Assembly: GCF_030814475.1 (NCBI RefSeq)
Contig: NZ_JAUSVF010000001.1
Coordinates: 3,044,001-3,108,000, forward strand
DNA: 64,000 nucleotides
Origin: Pararhizobium capsulatum DSM 1112
GTDB taxonomy: Bacteria > Pseudomonadota > Alphaproteobacteria > Rhizobiales > Rhizobiaceae
Direction: 5' to 3'
Of this stretch, positions 54,679-63,168 are shown piece by piece. The notes below the pieces were generated by a model, which was given only the letters and a program-made list of their open reading frames with translations, did no database searches and had not been told where the DNA came from. Position 1 is the first letter of the stretch; each line of letters begins with the position of its first letter. The position numbers were made by a program, and so were the translations under genes.

Positions 54679-54984
54679 AAAAGAACTGCAAAACAGAGAC
54701 ATGCGCCCAGTTTCCGGCGCCTGATGTGTTATGATAAAGCTGGAAAATAATTCGCTGAAATAGTCGTATTTTCAGTCGCTTCGCATCGAATTGAGAGACG
54801 CCCGAAAAAGTTTTATTCGGTTCTTGCCATTGCTTATCCGAGGAATATGTCTATATAGACCCTATCGAATATTGCTTGCGACCTTTGCGAAAGCGCTTTT
54901 GCGCGACGTCAGATATCCTCTCAACATCGATAGAAACCGGAAAATAGTTTACCCGGTGGTACGAACGATTGAAAGGAAATCGTT
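54679..54984 (+). promoter_or_regulatory. Promoter and long leader of the cold-shock gene
   Basis: A 306-base gap with no gene that I accept. It turns AT-rich near 54725-54790, where a promoter could lie, and gives cspA a leader of roughly 150-200 bases. Long structured leaders act as thermosensors in cold-shock mRNAs. A GAAAGGAAA ribosome site precedes the start. The regulatory role is inferred from the family. Confidence 0.45.
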
Positions 54985-55194
54985 ATGAATACAGGTACAG
55001 TCAAGTGGTTCAACGGAACCAAGGGTTTTGGCTTCATCCAGCCGGAAGACGGCTCGACGGACGTTTTCGTTCATATCTCGGCTGTTGAGCGCGCTGGCAT
55101 GCGCGGCCTCAACGAAGGCCAGAAGATCACCTACGATCTCGTTCGCGACAAGAAGTCCGGCAAGAATTCTGCCGACAACCTGCGCGACGCATAA
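54985..55194 (+). CDS. cspA: Cold-shock protein, CspA family
   Basis: A 69-residue single cold-shock domain: [19 protein letters not shown] carries RNP1 (KGFGFI) and [13 protein letters not shown] carries RNP2 (VFVHI). It is a single-stranded nucleic acid binding protein that melts RNA structure. Full family length. Followed by a terminator 62 bases on. The gene symbol is generic; rhizobia have several paralogues. Confidence 0.93.
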   Translation: MNTGTVKWFNGTKGFGFIQPEDGSTDVFVHISAVERAGMRGLNEGQKITYDLVRDKKSGKNSADNLRDA

Positions 55195-55256
55195 TTGTCA
55201 TTCGCGATAGCTGACCACGGATGTACTGGCAGCAAACGCTGAGTGATTTGGAAGAG

Positions 55257-55279
55257 GTCGGGGAAGCCCGGCCTTTTTT
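55257..55279 (+). terminator. Rho-independent terminator of cspA
   Basis: GTCGGG pairs with CCCGGC (one G-U) around a GAAG tetraloop and is followed by CTTTTTT. Confidence 0.75.
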
Positions 55280-55324
55280 GTTTCTTTGACCGGGTGGTCT
55301 TCGGGCCTGTTGGGAGGACGTCTC

Positions 55325-55618
55325 GTGCCTGCACCGAAGTACAAGCCGGGCGATACGCTGGTCATGCGATCCGGCCTGACCCACAGCTCCATGGCCGACC
55401 GAACCTGCACTGTCGTCGGCGTCTTGCCGAGCGATTACGGCCGGTTCCAGTACCGGGTGCGCTTCGAGCACGAGAATTTCGAACGCCGGGTGGTGGAGGC
55501 AGACGTCGACATAGACGAAACACCCACGACCTCGCGCGGCGGCCAGCCCCGCGAAAAGACTGCCGCGCCGATGGGCAAGTCGTGGCTGAAGCCGCTGACG
55601 ACGAAGCCCGGCAAATAA
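55325..55618 (+). CDS. Hypothetical protein
   Basis: A 97-residue protein with a GTG start at 55325 behind GGGAGGA. PAPKYKPGDTLVMRSGL and YGRFQYRVRFEHENFERRVVEADVD suggest a small beta-barrel (SH3- or KOW-like) with a Pro/Lys tail. Proteins with this texture occur next to cspA and rpsU in rhizobia. Function unknown. Confidence 0.65.
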   Translation: MPAPKYKPGDTLVMRSGLTHSSMADRTCTVVGVLPSDYGRFQYRVRFEHENFERRVVEADVDIDETPTTSRGGQPREKTAAPMGKSWLKPLTTKPGK

Positions 55619-55691
55619 TTGCGCGATCCCACGCGTGGATCGCATGTCACCCATTGGGCCTCTTTAAGGCCGCCAACGAAAGGATATCGTT

Positions 55692-55931
55692 TTGCAAGTT
55701 CTCGTCAGAGACAACAATGTCGATCAGGCCCTGCGCGTGTTGAAAAAGAAGATGCAGCGCGAAGGTGTGTTCCGGGAAATGAAGGCGCGCAGCGCCTATG
55801 AAAAGCCGTCGGAAAAGCGGGTCCGCGAAAAGGCCGAAGCCATTCGCCGCCAGCGCAAGCTCACCCGCAAGAAGCTGCAGCGCGAAGGCCTGCTGCCGAT
55901 GCCGAAGAAGGCTGTTCCCACGGCCCGCTAA
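55692..55931 (+). CDS. rpsU: 30S ribosomal protein bS21
   Basis: A 79-residue, highly basic protein. [20 protein letters not shown] and [21 protein letters not shown] are characteristic of bS21, which helps the 30S subunit bind mRNA leaders. The start is TTG at 55692 behind AAGGATAT; the usual N-terminus of the family supports it. The location after cspA is common in the group. Confidence 0.93.
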   Translation: MQVLVRDNNVDQALRVLKKKMQREGVFREMKARSAYEKPSEKRVREKAEAIRRQRKLTRKKLQREGLLPMPKKAVPTAR

Positions 55932-56010
55932 GCGCGTCCCAAGACAAGAGGCGCCGCGCAAACCATGCGGCGCCCGCTGACCACCACTATATGACGGGAA
56001 GGAGAGTACC

Positions 56011-56265
56011 TTGACAGAAACCAAGGACGAAGGGACGGCCCTCAAGAAGGACCCGCTCACCCCGGCAAAACTTTCGGCCCGCGACAAGGCCGCCGCAACC
56101 GACGAGATGGCCCGCGCCATCATCGCAGCGGAATCCTCTGCCCGTGACAACAAGACCGAGAAACTGCGGGCCTTGCGCCTGCAGCAGGAACTCGCCGAAG
56201 CCGAAGCCCCGCCTCCTCCGGCAAAGCGTGCAAGCGCACCGAAGCGCCGCGCGGCAAAATCCTGA
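56011..56265 (+). CDS. Small hypothetical protein
   Basis: An 84-residue, Lys/Ala/Glu-rich protein with a TTG start at 56011 behind AAGGAGAG. Likely one long helix (ARDKAAATDEMARAIIAAESSARD) plus a Pro/Lys tail. The ribosome site and codon use support a real gene. Unassigned; proteins with this helix are common in rhizobia. Confidence 0.65.
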   Translation: MTETKDEGTALKKDPLTPAKLSARDKAAATDEMARAIIAAESSARDNKTEKLRALRLQQELAEAEAPPPPAKRASAPKRRAAKS

Positions 56266-56317
56266 ACCTTGAGCTCAGCCAGCTCGCCGCAACACACATC
56301 TGACAGCTGATCCCCTA

Positions 56318-57079
56318 CTAGCCACCCTCGCCCGAACTATCAGGCTTCACCAGAGCAAGCTCAGCGCCATAGGCATCGCGAAACGCGCCGCCCTGCCCCT
56401 CCTGTCGGTCGGCCGCCTGATGCAGCAGGGTCGACGTATAACCGCGCTCCCCCGTCCCCTCGATCAAGGTGACATCGGCATTTCCGGGATTATCGGACCG
56501 CTCGAACCAATCGACAGTGTGGTTCAGGAAATTCATTTCAAACGCCCGATTAGTAACCCCGTGACCGACGATCGCGATGGTGTCGCGGCCTTTCTCGACA
56601 TCATGCATGACAGTCGAAAGAAACAGCCTGACCCGCTGCGCCACATCCGCCCGGCTCTCGCCGTCCGGTGGCCGGGCGTAGAATTTGCCGCTGTTGCTGC
56701 GCAGCCTCGCCCATTTCTCGAATTCCTCGGGAAACTTCTCACTCTGCTCGGCTCGGTCATAAATCTCCGTGAACAGCCCGAAATCTTGTTCCCGCAACAG
56801 ATAGTCTTCCCTGACATCACCGACGAATTCGCCGGGAAGAGCGTCGAGAAGGGCATCCTTGCTCTGCCGTGTCCTTAAGAAAGGCGAATACCAGATATCC
56901 AGCTTCCGATAGCCCCCGCTCGAAGTGGCTTGCAGATGGGCCGCGATAGCGCCCCCCGCATCCATGGCCTGCCGGTGACCCCACTGCGTCAGCGGAACGT
57001 TGTGATCCCCGAACTGACGGTAGGCCCGCCCGTCGATATTGCCGAGGGATTCGCCGTGGCGAACAAGAAAGATACGCAT
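56318..57079 (-). CDS. Histidine phosphatase (phosphoglycerate mutase-like)
   Basis: A 253-residue branch-1 histidine phosphatase. The catalytic LVRHGES is at residues 5-11, and the second His lies in AIVGHGVTNRAF near 167. A conserved Glu region (PDGESRADVAQRV) lies between. Substrate unknown; the family ranges from sugar phosphates to phosphoproteins. Stands alone, with about 95 bases to the SDR gene upstream. Confidence 0.85.
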   Translation of the reverse strand: MRIFLVRHGESLGNIDGRAYRQFGDHNVPLTQWGHRQAMDAGGAIAAHLQATSSGGYRKLDIWYSPFLRTRQSKDALLDALPGEFVGDVREDYLLREQDFGLFTEIYDRAEQSEKFPEEFEKWARLRSNSGKFYARPPDGESRADVAQRVRLFLSTVMHDVEKGRDTIAIVGHGVTNRAFEMNFLNHTVDWFERSDNPGNADVTLIEGTGERGYTSTLLHQAADRQEGQGGAFRDAYGAELALVKPDSSGEGG

Positions 57080-57176
57080 CTGCCATCCCCGGATACGGAA
57101 CCGCTCATAGAATGAACACCAGGGCGAGCGTTGTAGAACATCCCGGATTGTGTGAAGTTTTCATAGAGAAACCATT

Positions 57177-57956
57177 TTAAAGCATCGACCGGCTGAGACC
57201 GCCGTCAATGGGGATTGCAACACCAGTGATGTAACCCGCCTGCACGCTGGCAAGAAAGGCTGCCGCAGCCCCAAATTCGGCTGGCGTTCCATAGCGGCCG
57301 ATCGGAATGTCCGCCTGGCTGCGCGCGGCAACCGCATCGTAACTCAGCCCCTCGGCTGCCGCGTCCATACGGTCGAAACTCAGCGTTCGATCCGTCGCCA
57401 GCCGGCCGGGCAGCAGCATGTTCACGGTCACGCCATCAGGCGCAACTTCGGTCGCCAATGTCTTCATCCATCCGGCAACGGCGCTTCTCAGCGCATTGGA
57501 GGCGGTAAGGCCGGGAATGGGTTCGCGAATACTGGTCGATGCGACTGCCATGATACGACCCCAGCGATTTTGCCGCATCGTCGGAAGAAGTCGGTTGGTG
57601 ATGCGCATCCCCGCAACGACCATCGTATCGAATTGTGCCCGCCAGAATTGCGGGTCAATATCAGAGGCGAGACTTTGGGGCGGCCCGCCGCCGTTCAGGA
57701 CCAGGATATCGATCTCACCGAATTCGGAAATGATAAGGTCCAGAAACGGATCCACCGCGCTCTGGTCGCCAAGGTCGAGGGCAAAGCCCTTTGCAGATGG
57801 CGCGATCTCGGCGGCGGCTTTCTCCGCATTCACCGCATTTCTCCCTGTGATGGCGACATCGGCGCCCTCGGTCGCCAGAGCCGTCGCTATTCCGCGCCCG
57901 AGCCCCTTGCTGCCGCCAAGCACCAGTGCGCGTTTGCCCTTGATTCCGAGATCCAT
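57177..57956 (-). CDS. Short-chain dehydrogenase/reductase
   Basis: A 259-residue NAD(P)-dependent oxidoreductase from ATG 57956 (AGGGGAA upstream). The nucleotide-binding GGSKGLGRG lies at residues 13-21 and NGGG near 88. The active-site Ser is expected near SST, but the Y-x-x-x-K motif is not obvious: the place reads LTASNALRSAVAGWMKTL. Members of this family with Ser/Asn in place of the Tyr exist, so activity is uncertain. The C-terminus, SVQAGYITGVAIPIDGGLSRSML, is typical. Confidence 0.82.
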   Translation of the reverse strand: MDLGIKGKRALVLGGSKGLGRGIATALATEGADVAITGRNAVNAEKAAAEIAPSAKGFALDLGDQSAVDPFLDLIISEFGEIDILVLNGGGPPQSLASDIDPQFWRAQFDTMVVAGMRITNRLLPTMRQNRWGRIMAVASTSIREPIPGLTASNALRSAVAGWMKTLATEVAPDGVTVNMLLPGRLATDRTLSFDRMDAAAEGLSYDAVAARSQADIPIGRYGTPAEFGAAAAFLASVQAGYITGVAIPIDGGLSRSML

Positions 57957-58106
57957 GTTCCGTTCCCCTTGCACATCCGCAATCGACGCAGCTTCAAACC
58001 ACGTATCCCAACTGCGCTTCGAGCAAAACCCGTGCAGATACGAAAAAGCCGCAGCTTCGATGAAGCCGCGGCCGGAATAAAGACCCGTATCTATTTCAGA
58101 TCGGCC

Positions 58107-59297
58107 TTACGAATCCCGAGAGAACAGGGATGCCAGGGTCTTCTTCGGTGCGGAGAAACCGCCCTTCATGCTTTCAACGATGACCATGTGGGTGATTTCC
58201 CCACGCTTGAAGGCCTTCAGGAACTTCGGGTAATTGGCAAAGGCGACACAGCCGTGGCTGTCGCCGCGGTTGCGCAACAGGTAGCTGTGCGCCAGCAGGC
58301 CGACGCGGCCATGCGGTGCCACGCCATTGGTCGGCGTCAGGCGTACGGCTTCGACGCCATGAAACAGGGTTTCGCGCAGCGTCACCTTGTAGGTGCCGGG
58401 CGGCGTCGGGCCTCTCATCTTGATGTGGACGAAGTCCGGATTGTCACGCATCTTGCCGATGCCGGAATGGGCCTCGAGCCGCTCGCCGTTCGGCATGTAA
58501 ACGACACCGGCGGAGATATCGTAGTACGCGGTACCCCTGCGGCCGCGGAAGTTCGGCTTCGCGTCGTTTTCGTCGTCGTCTTCAAAGACCTTCATGTCCG
58601 GCTTTGCGTAGGCGAGTTCCTTCACCTTGGCGGGACGGTTACCGACGGCCTTGTCATCCATTTCCTTGGCTGCAAGGCTCTTCGGCAGGTCGCCCGGCCG
58701 TTTCAGCGGCATAGGACCTTCGCCCGGCAGGCCTCGATGCATCGCCTGATCCTCGTCACTCATGACGAGGTTGAAGGGCTTGGTAAGACCACCCGGTTCG
58801 ATCTTGGCGGGCTCAAGCAGCGCCGTCGCCATGCTGGCCGGCTTGCCATCGACGGTGGTCGGGATCGAGCCGGTGGTCAGGCTCTCGGCCCTCGCCACCA
58901 CTATCATGGAGCGTGTCAGCGCCTTGGTGAGTGCTGCGACTTCCAGCTTTGCGCCTGCCGTCGCCACGACCGCCTTGACAGGGGCCGCAGACGCAATCGC
59001 ATCAAGCTCCAGCTTCAGCCCGGGCAGCCGAGAGAATTTTGCAAGTTGCACATTGCGCATCTGCGGTGCCGAACGGTCGATAGCCTTCAGGCCAAGCGAC
59101 GTCTCGAAGTGGGCAGAACCGGGAGACGAGTGCGCCATGCCCTGCATGGTGGCAAATGTCGCGATAGCCCAGGCCGACGCGGCAACGACCATTCCGAGGG
59201 CGGCTGCGCCGCCGATGAACTGCCGAGACCCGCGGGTGCCGGCAGCCGACTTGCCGGCTATGCCGGCACGAGAGGAGGTATGAACCGCTGACGCCAT
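58107..59297 (-). CDS. DUF2778 (Tlde1-like) protein with membrane anchor
   Basis: A 396-residue protein from ATG 59297. A membrane segment at ~28-50 (FIGGAAALGMVVAASAWAIA) is followed by a long Ala/Lys-rich linker. A C-terminal ~140-residue domain contains AYYDISAGVVYMPNGERLEAHSG, PPGTYKV and the active site HSYLLRNRGDSHGCVAF (His, Ser-His-Gly-Cys). This resembles L,D-transpeptidase catalysis; DUF2778 domains act on cell-wall peptides and some are type VI effectors (Tlde1). A chromosomal, anchored, long-linker copy is more likely a housekeeping wall enzyme. No immunity-like partner is adjacent. Confidence 0.75.
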   Translation of the reverse strand: MASAVHTSSRAGIAGKSAAGTRGSRQFIGGAAALGMVVAASAWAIATFATMQGMAHSSPGSAHFETSLGLKAIDRSAPQMRNVQLAKFSRLPGLKLELDAIASAAPVKAVVATAGAKLEVAALTKALTRSMIVVARAESLTTGSIPTTVDGKPASMATALLEPAKIEPGGLTKPFNLVMSDEDQAMHRGLPGEGPMPLKRPGDLPKSLAAKEMDDKAVGNRPAKVKELAYAKPDMKVFEDDDENDAKPNFRGRRGTAYYDISAGVVYMPNGERLEAHSGIGKMRDNPDFVHIKMRGPTPPGTYKVTLRETLFHGVEAVRLTPTNGVAPHGRVGLLAHSYLLRNRGDSHGCVAFANYPKFLKAFKRGEITHMVIVESMKGGFSAPKKTLASLFSRDS

Positions 59298-60130
59298 GAT
59301 ACTGGTACCCGAAAACGCGTTACTCGTTCCGGCAAGACCAACACACGCGTCATCACCGGTACCGAGGACGAACTTCGGCGAGCCCTGACGGACATCGCCG
59401 CGAAACCCCGGCTTTCGGGAAGAATGACAAATTATGGTAAGCAATTCCTTTACGTCGTCTCCCTGTCTTGGGGGTGGGCAAAATTAGCGCTGAAAAGGAT
59501 ATGGGCGCTTAAGCCTGCGCATCGCGGAGAAATTAAGGCCATGCTAAGAAAACGGCTCCCTAGAATTAACTAGAATGGCAATCATATCCTGCGGCTGCGA
59601 AGGAATTGGCGCGTTTCTGTGATGTGAAGAGTTTAACGCTTCCACCAGCGACATTTTCCCAGATCTCGATTAAGCGACCCGCCCTGAGCAAGAACGCCTT
59701 GAGCTTGGACAAAATGCCAGGAGGAGGTTGACGTCAGGACCCTTTGCAGCACCGACAATATTATTAAATATAAAATCCATTCCATGAATTTAAACAAAAA
59801 AAATATTAATATAAAAAATTACTCTGATATAAAACTAAGATATTTGCGGTATACAGCAAATATAAACGCATTAATTCTAACAATCAATTTGTTTTGAATT
59901 ACAATTGTAAAAATCGGAACATTTCCGGATGTCCGAGGCTTGAGACAGTCGGCAGTGATCATTCCGGAGGCGGCTTTTCACCTCAGTGGTGGAAATTGAA
60001 CCTTTGCGAACGGATCGGTTAAAATTGAAACGAATTTTCGCAGACAAAATTAAAGCCGCCTGAATACCAATCGCACGTACCCGCAAAGCAGATCGGGTCA
60101 GAACAACCGATTCCGTCAGGAACAGCATTC
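59298..60130. other. 833-base intergenic region with an AT-rich island
   Basis: Divergent region between the DUF2778 gene and the diguanylate cyclase gene. Bases ~59,755-59,905 are strikingly AT-rich (long runs of A and T) against a ~60% GC background. I see no gene, tRNA or repeat unit. Promoters for both flanking genes must lie here; a xenogeneic-silencer or nucleoid-protein site would suit the AT stretch. Confidence 0.5.
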
Positions 60131-61381
60131 ATGGATATTCTTCTCACCATAGCGGCCATGTCGCTGGCCGTGATGCTGCCCGTTCTCGTCTCGTTGCGCA
60201 CGAGCGGCGCGCCGGGAGTGCTCTCCTTTGGCCTTGGCTGCCTGTTTGCCCTCTTGTTCATTTCAAGCGCGCTGCTTGCCGACATCCTCCCGAACGTGAT
60301 GAACATGCCACTTGGAACCATGATGATGGTGGCGTCATGCCTGATGATTCTGTCTGGAATACGGGAGTTTCTGGGACGCCCTGCCCTGCGTCCGGTTCAC
60401 GTCGCGTCGGTTCTGGTCACCATCGCCGCGCTTATCGTGCTCGCTGCCCATGAGACGCATATCGCCTCCTCCGTGCTCGCATCGGCGACCGCCTGTGGCC
60501 TCTTCCTGTTGGTTGGGGTGACCCTGGTGCTTCGATGGCGCAAGGAACGCGCCATTGCGCCATATCTGGTCTTTTCCGCACTGACGATCTTTGCCATTGC
60601 CGCACTGAATGGCCTCAGGGTCGCAGCCCTGGTCGGCGGGAACGAACATCTTCTGCAGGGCATCAATCCGCAGGAGTTGGCCCATCAGCTACAGACCGCC
60701 TGCATGCTGGGACTGCCGATCTTCTTTCTGGGCCTCATCCTTATGCAACATGGCTGGATGATCGCCAATCTGCGCAATCTCGTCGCCCATGACGATCTGA
60801 CCGGCGCCTTGTCTCGACGCGCATTTCTGGAGCAGGCGGAGGCGCTGTTTTCCAATGCAACCACCGTCGGCGCCCCGATGGCGTTCATGCTGCTCGATAT
60901 CGATCGATTCAAGCAGATCAACGATTATCATGGTCACGCAGGAGGAGATCGTGCGCTGGCGCATTTTACCGGCGTCATCCAGTCCTGCCTGCGGCAAAGG
61001 GGAATTCTCGGTCGTCTGGGTGGTGAAGAGTTTGGGGTCGTGCTGAATTCAGTCGGCCGGATCGAGGTATCGGAGCTTGCCGCGTCGATCTGCCGGGCGG
61101 TTCGGGAAAACCCGGCGTCTCTCGATGACGGCACGAAGATTGCCCTTTCTGTCAGCATCGGCATCGCCATTTCTGAACCGCGCCGATCGCTCAACGAGAT
61201 CATATCCCACGCCGACATGGCGCTCTATGAGGCGAAGGCGACAGGTCGTGACCGTTTCTGCACCGCCGACAGTTTTCCCGCGCCGGCCAGCGCCAGTGCT
61301 CGAGCCCTCGCAGGCGCTGCAGCCCAACTGCGCGCTGCTGCCAAAGGGCCTTACATCCCGCCTTTGTCGGAAACCGGTTAG
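60131..61381 (+). CDS. Membrane diguanylate cyclase (GGDEF)
   Basis: A 416-residue protein. The N-terminal ~210 residues have about six membrane segments without a known sensor motif. The GGDEF domain spans ~220-390, with HDDLTGALSRRAFLEQAE, the metal-binding DIDRFKQINDYHGHAGGD and the active-site GGEEF near residue 298 (a fully functional variant in the family). It converts two GTP to cyclic di-GMP, which controls motility and biofilm. No R-x-x-D inhibitory site is obvious just before GGEEF. Separate from, but not far from, the chemotaxis genes. Confidence 0.9.
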   Translation: MDILLTIAAMSLAVMLPVLVSLRTSGAPGVLSFGLGCLFALLFISSALLADILPNVMNMPLGTMMMVASCLMILSGIREFLGRPALRPVHVASVLVTIAALIVLAAHETHIASSVLASATACGLFLLVGVTLVLRWRKERAIAPYLVFSALTIFAIAALNGLRVAALVGGNEHLLQGINPQELAHQLQTACMLGLPIFFLGLILMQHGWMIANLRNLVAHDDLTGALSRRAFLEQAEALFSNATTVGAPMAFMLLDIDRFKQINDYHGHAGGDRALAHFTGVIQSCLRQRGILGRLGGEEFGVVLNSVGRIEVSELAASICRAVRENPASLDDGTKIALSVSIGIAISEPRRSLNEIISHADMALYEAKATGRDRFCTADSFPAPASASARALAGAAAQLRAAAKGPYIPPLSETG

Positions 61382-61439
61382 ACCCTTGCACCCGCCTCCG
61401 GACCGCCTATCTGAAGGTGAGAACCCTGGAGGCTTGTCT

Positions 61440-61931
61440 ATGAAATTTCCCACCCGCGTCTTCGCAGCCGGCCTTGTCGCTTCTACTCTTTCAATGCCGG
61501 CGCAGGCAGAGAATGTCGGTGAAGTCGGGGTGGATTGGCTTGGCAACGACATCACAATCGATGCCGTGACAGATCCTGAAGTGCAGGGCATCACCTGCCA
61601 CGTCACCTATTTCGATCGCAGCGTGATCGACCGGCTGAAGAACGGCAACTGGTTCGAAGATCCATCCAACAATTCGATCGCCTGCCAGCAGACCGGACCG
61701 GTCACGATCGGCGATATCGACCTCTCCAAGGGCGGAGAGGAAGTGTTTCGCGAGGGTCTCTCGCTGATCTGGAAGAAACTCGTGGTGACACGGATCTACG
61801 ACAAGGCGAACAACACGCTGATTTACCTTGCCCACTCTCGCGAGTTAACGGACGGCTCGGCGAAGATGTCGATCTCCACCGTGCCCCTCTTCAATCAACC
61901 GGTTACTTGGAAGAACGGCCCGCCGAAGTAA
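61440..61931 (+). CDS. creA: CreA family periplasmic protein
   Basis: A 163-residue protein from ATG 61440 (GGAGG upstream). A signal peptide of ~23 residues ends at MPAQAEN. The mature part (VGVDWLGNDITIDAVTDPEVQGITCHVTYFDR.., here abbreviated) and SNNSIACQQTGPV with two Cys match the CreA family, a conserved periplasmic protein of unknown activity. Its 3' end overlaps the convergent pncA gene by 29 bases. Confidence 0.88.
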   Translation: MKFPTRVFAAGLVASTLSMPAQAENVGEVGVDWLGNDITIDAVTDPEVQGITCHVTYFDRSVIDRLKNGNWFEDPSNNSIACQQTGPVTIGDIDLSKGGEEVFREGLSLIWKKLVVTRIYDKANNTLIYLAHSRELTDGSAKMSISTVPLFNQPVTWKNGPPK

Positions 61932-62577
61932 CCGTGCGGACCTCTCCATCAGCCTCAGCGAGCACGTCAGCGCTGTTGACGACAACGACACCGGCGCGAA
62001 CCATCTCATCGATAGCCTGCTTCACGCCATCAGGTGTTATGCCGCGGCTGGCATCTTCGATGAAGCGCACTTTGACATCCGGCAGCATTTCCCGGGCGTC
62101 CAGCGCGGAGAATTTCACGCAATAGTCCGTCGCAAGCCCGGCTATATCGAGCCTGTCGATCTTTTGCTTTGCAAGAAAGTCGGAAAGACCCGTCAAGGCC
62201 ATGTGGTCATTGTCGCGGAAGGCCGAATAGCTATCGACCGCGACATTCATGCCCTTGCGCTGGATATGGTCGAAACCGGACGTGTCCAGATCCGGATGGA
62301 ACTCCGCATCGACGGTTCCCTGCATGCAGTGGTCCGGCCACATCATCTGCGGCTTGCCACCGAGCGTTCCCACCTCGAAAGGTGCGCTGCCCGGATGCTG
62401 GGAAGCAAAGCTCCCGTGATCGGCCGGGTGCCAATCCTGCGAGGCCACGATGAGATCATAGCCACCTTCCGCCGTCAGCTGGTTGGCAATCTCGACGACC
62501 TCCTCACCACCTGGCACTGCAAGGTTGCCACCGGAGCAAAAACCGTTCTGGATATCGACAAGCAGCAAACATTTCAC
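61903..62577 (-). CDS. pncA: Nicotinamidase / pyrazinamidase
   Basis: A 224-residue isochorismatase-fold amidase, assuming the GTG start at 62577, where the family's usual start (KCLLLVDIQNGF) begins; an ATG at 62631 would add 18 atypical residues. Catalytic Asp in VDIQNGF (residue 8), Lys in RKGMN near 110, and nucleophilic Cys in GLATDYCV near 150. Metal ligands are in SQDWHPADHGSF. It hydrolyses nicotinamide to nicotinate in NAD salvage. Convergent overlap with creA. Confidence 0.9.
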   Translation of the reverse strand: MKCLLLVDIQNGFCSGGNLAVPGGEEVVEIANQLTAEGGYDLIVASQDWHPADHGSFASQHPGSAPFEVGTLGGKPQMMWPDHCMQGTVDAEFHPDLDTSGFDHIQRKGMNVAVDSYSAFRDNDHMALTGLSDFLAKQKIDRLDIAGLATDYCVKFSALDAREMLPDVKVRFIEDASRGITPDGVKQAIDEMVRAGVVVVNSADVLAEADGEVRTVTSAGRSSK

Positions 62578-62647
62578 GGGGCGCAAATCCTCAGCGATGA
62601 ATACACCCGTAACATAGGCAGGAAACGCCACGCGTCAAACACGACAA

Positions 62648-62672
62648 AACGCCGCCCACAGGAGGCGGCGTT
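62648..62672 (-). terminator. Terminator downstream of cheW
   Basis: On the minus strand AACGCCGCC pairs perfectly with GGCGGCGTT around a 7-base loop, followed by TTGT. It lies 30 bases beyond the cheW stop. The hairpin is strong but the T run is short. Confidence 0.65.
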
Positions 62673-62701
62673 GATGGACTATTCTCTGGGTCCATAGAGA
62701 C

Positions 62702-63166
62702 TTAAGCAGCCTGTGCCAGCTCGTCGGCAATGACCGTGTCGAGGTTGAGGAAGCAGACCATGGTCTTTTCGAGAGCGACGATACCGCGGCAGAAGGCGCG
62801 CTGGGTTTCCGGAATGATTTCCGGAGCAGGCTGCAGGTCTTCGCTCTTGATTGTCATCATGTCGGAAACCTGCTCGACCAGCAGACCGACTAGCTTGCCG
62901 GCGATGTCAGTGACGATGATCGCCGAGCGTTCCGATGGTTCCGTCATCTTCATGCCGAGACGGCAGGCCATGTCGATGACCGGGATAACGGCGCCACGCA
63001 GGTTGATCAGGCCAAGAACATAAGGCGGCGTATGCGGCATCGGCGTGACCGGTGCCCAGCCGCGGATTTCGCGGATGGCCATGATATCGATGCAGAATTC
63101 CTGATCACCGAGGTGAAAGGAGACGATTTCGAGGTAGGCGCCGGACTGTTTGATAGCGTTGGACAT
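62702..63166 (-). CDS. cheW: Chemotaxis coupling protein CheW
   Basis: A 154-residue CheW from ATG 63166: YLEIVSFHLGDQEFCIDIMAIREI, the conserved LINLRGAVIPVIDMACRLG near residues 53-71, and GLLVEQVSDM. It links methyl-accepting receptors to the CheA kinase. It starts two bases after the receptor gene's stop, so receptor and coupler are made together. A start six bases earlier is possible but less likely. Confidence 0.93.
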   Translation of the reverse strand: MSNAIKQSGAYLEIVSFHLGDQEFCIDIMAIREIRGWAPVTPMPHTPPYVLGLINLRGAVIPVIDMACRLGMKMTEPSERSAIIVTDIAGKLVGLLVEQVSDMMTIKSEDLQPAPEIIPETQRAFCRGIVALEKTMVCFLNLDTVIADELAQAA

Positions 63167-63168
63167 GA

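Noticed and set aside
54791..54988. 65-codon frame in the cspA leader
   Set aside because: Lies in the expected untranslated leader, overlaps the cspA start, no ribosome site, and its composition is unlike a protein.
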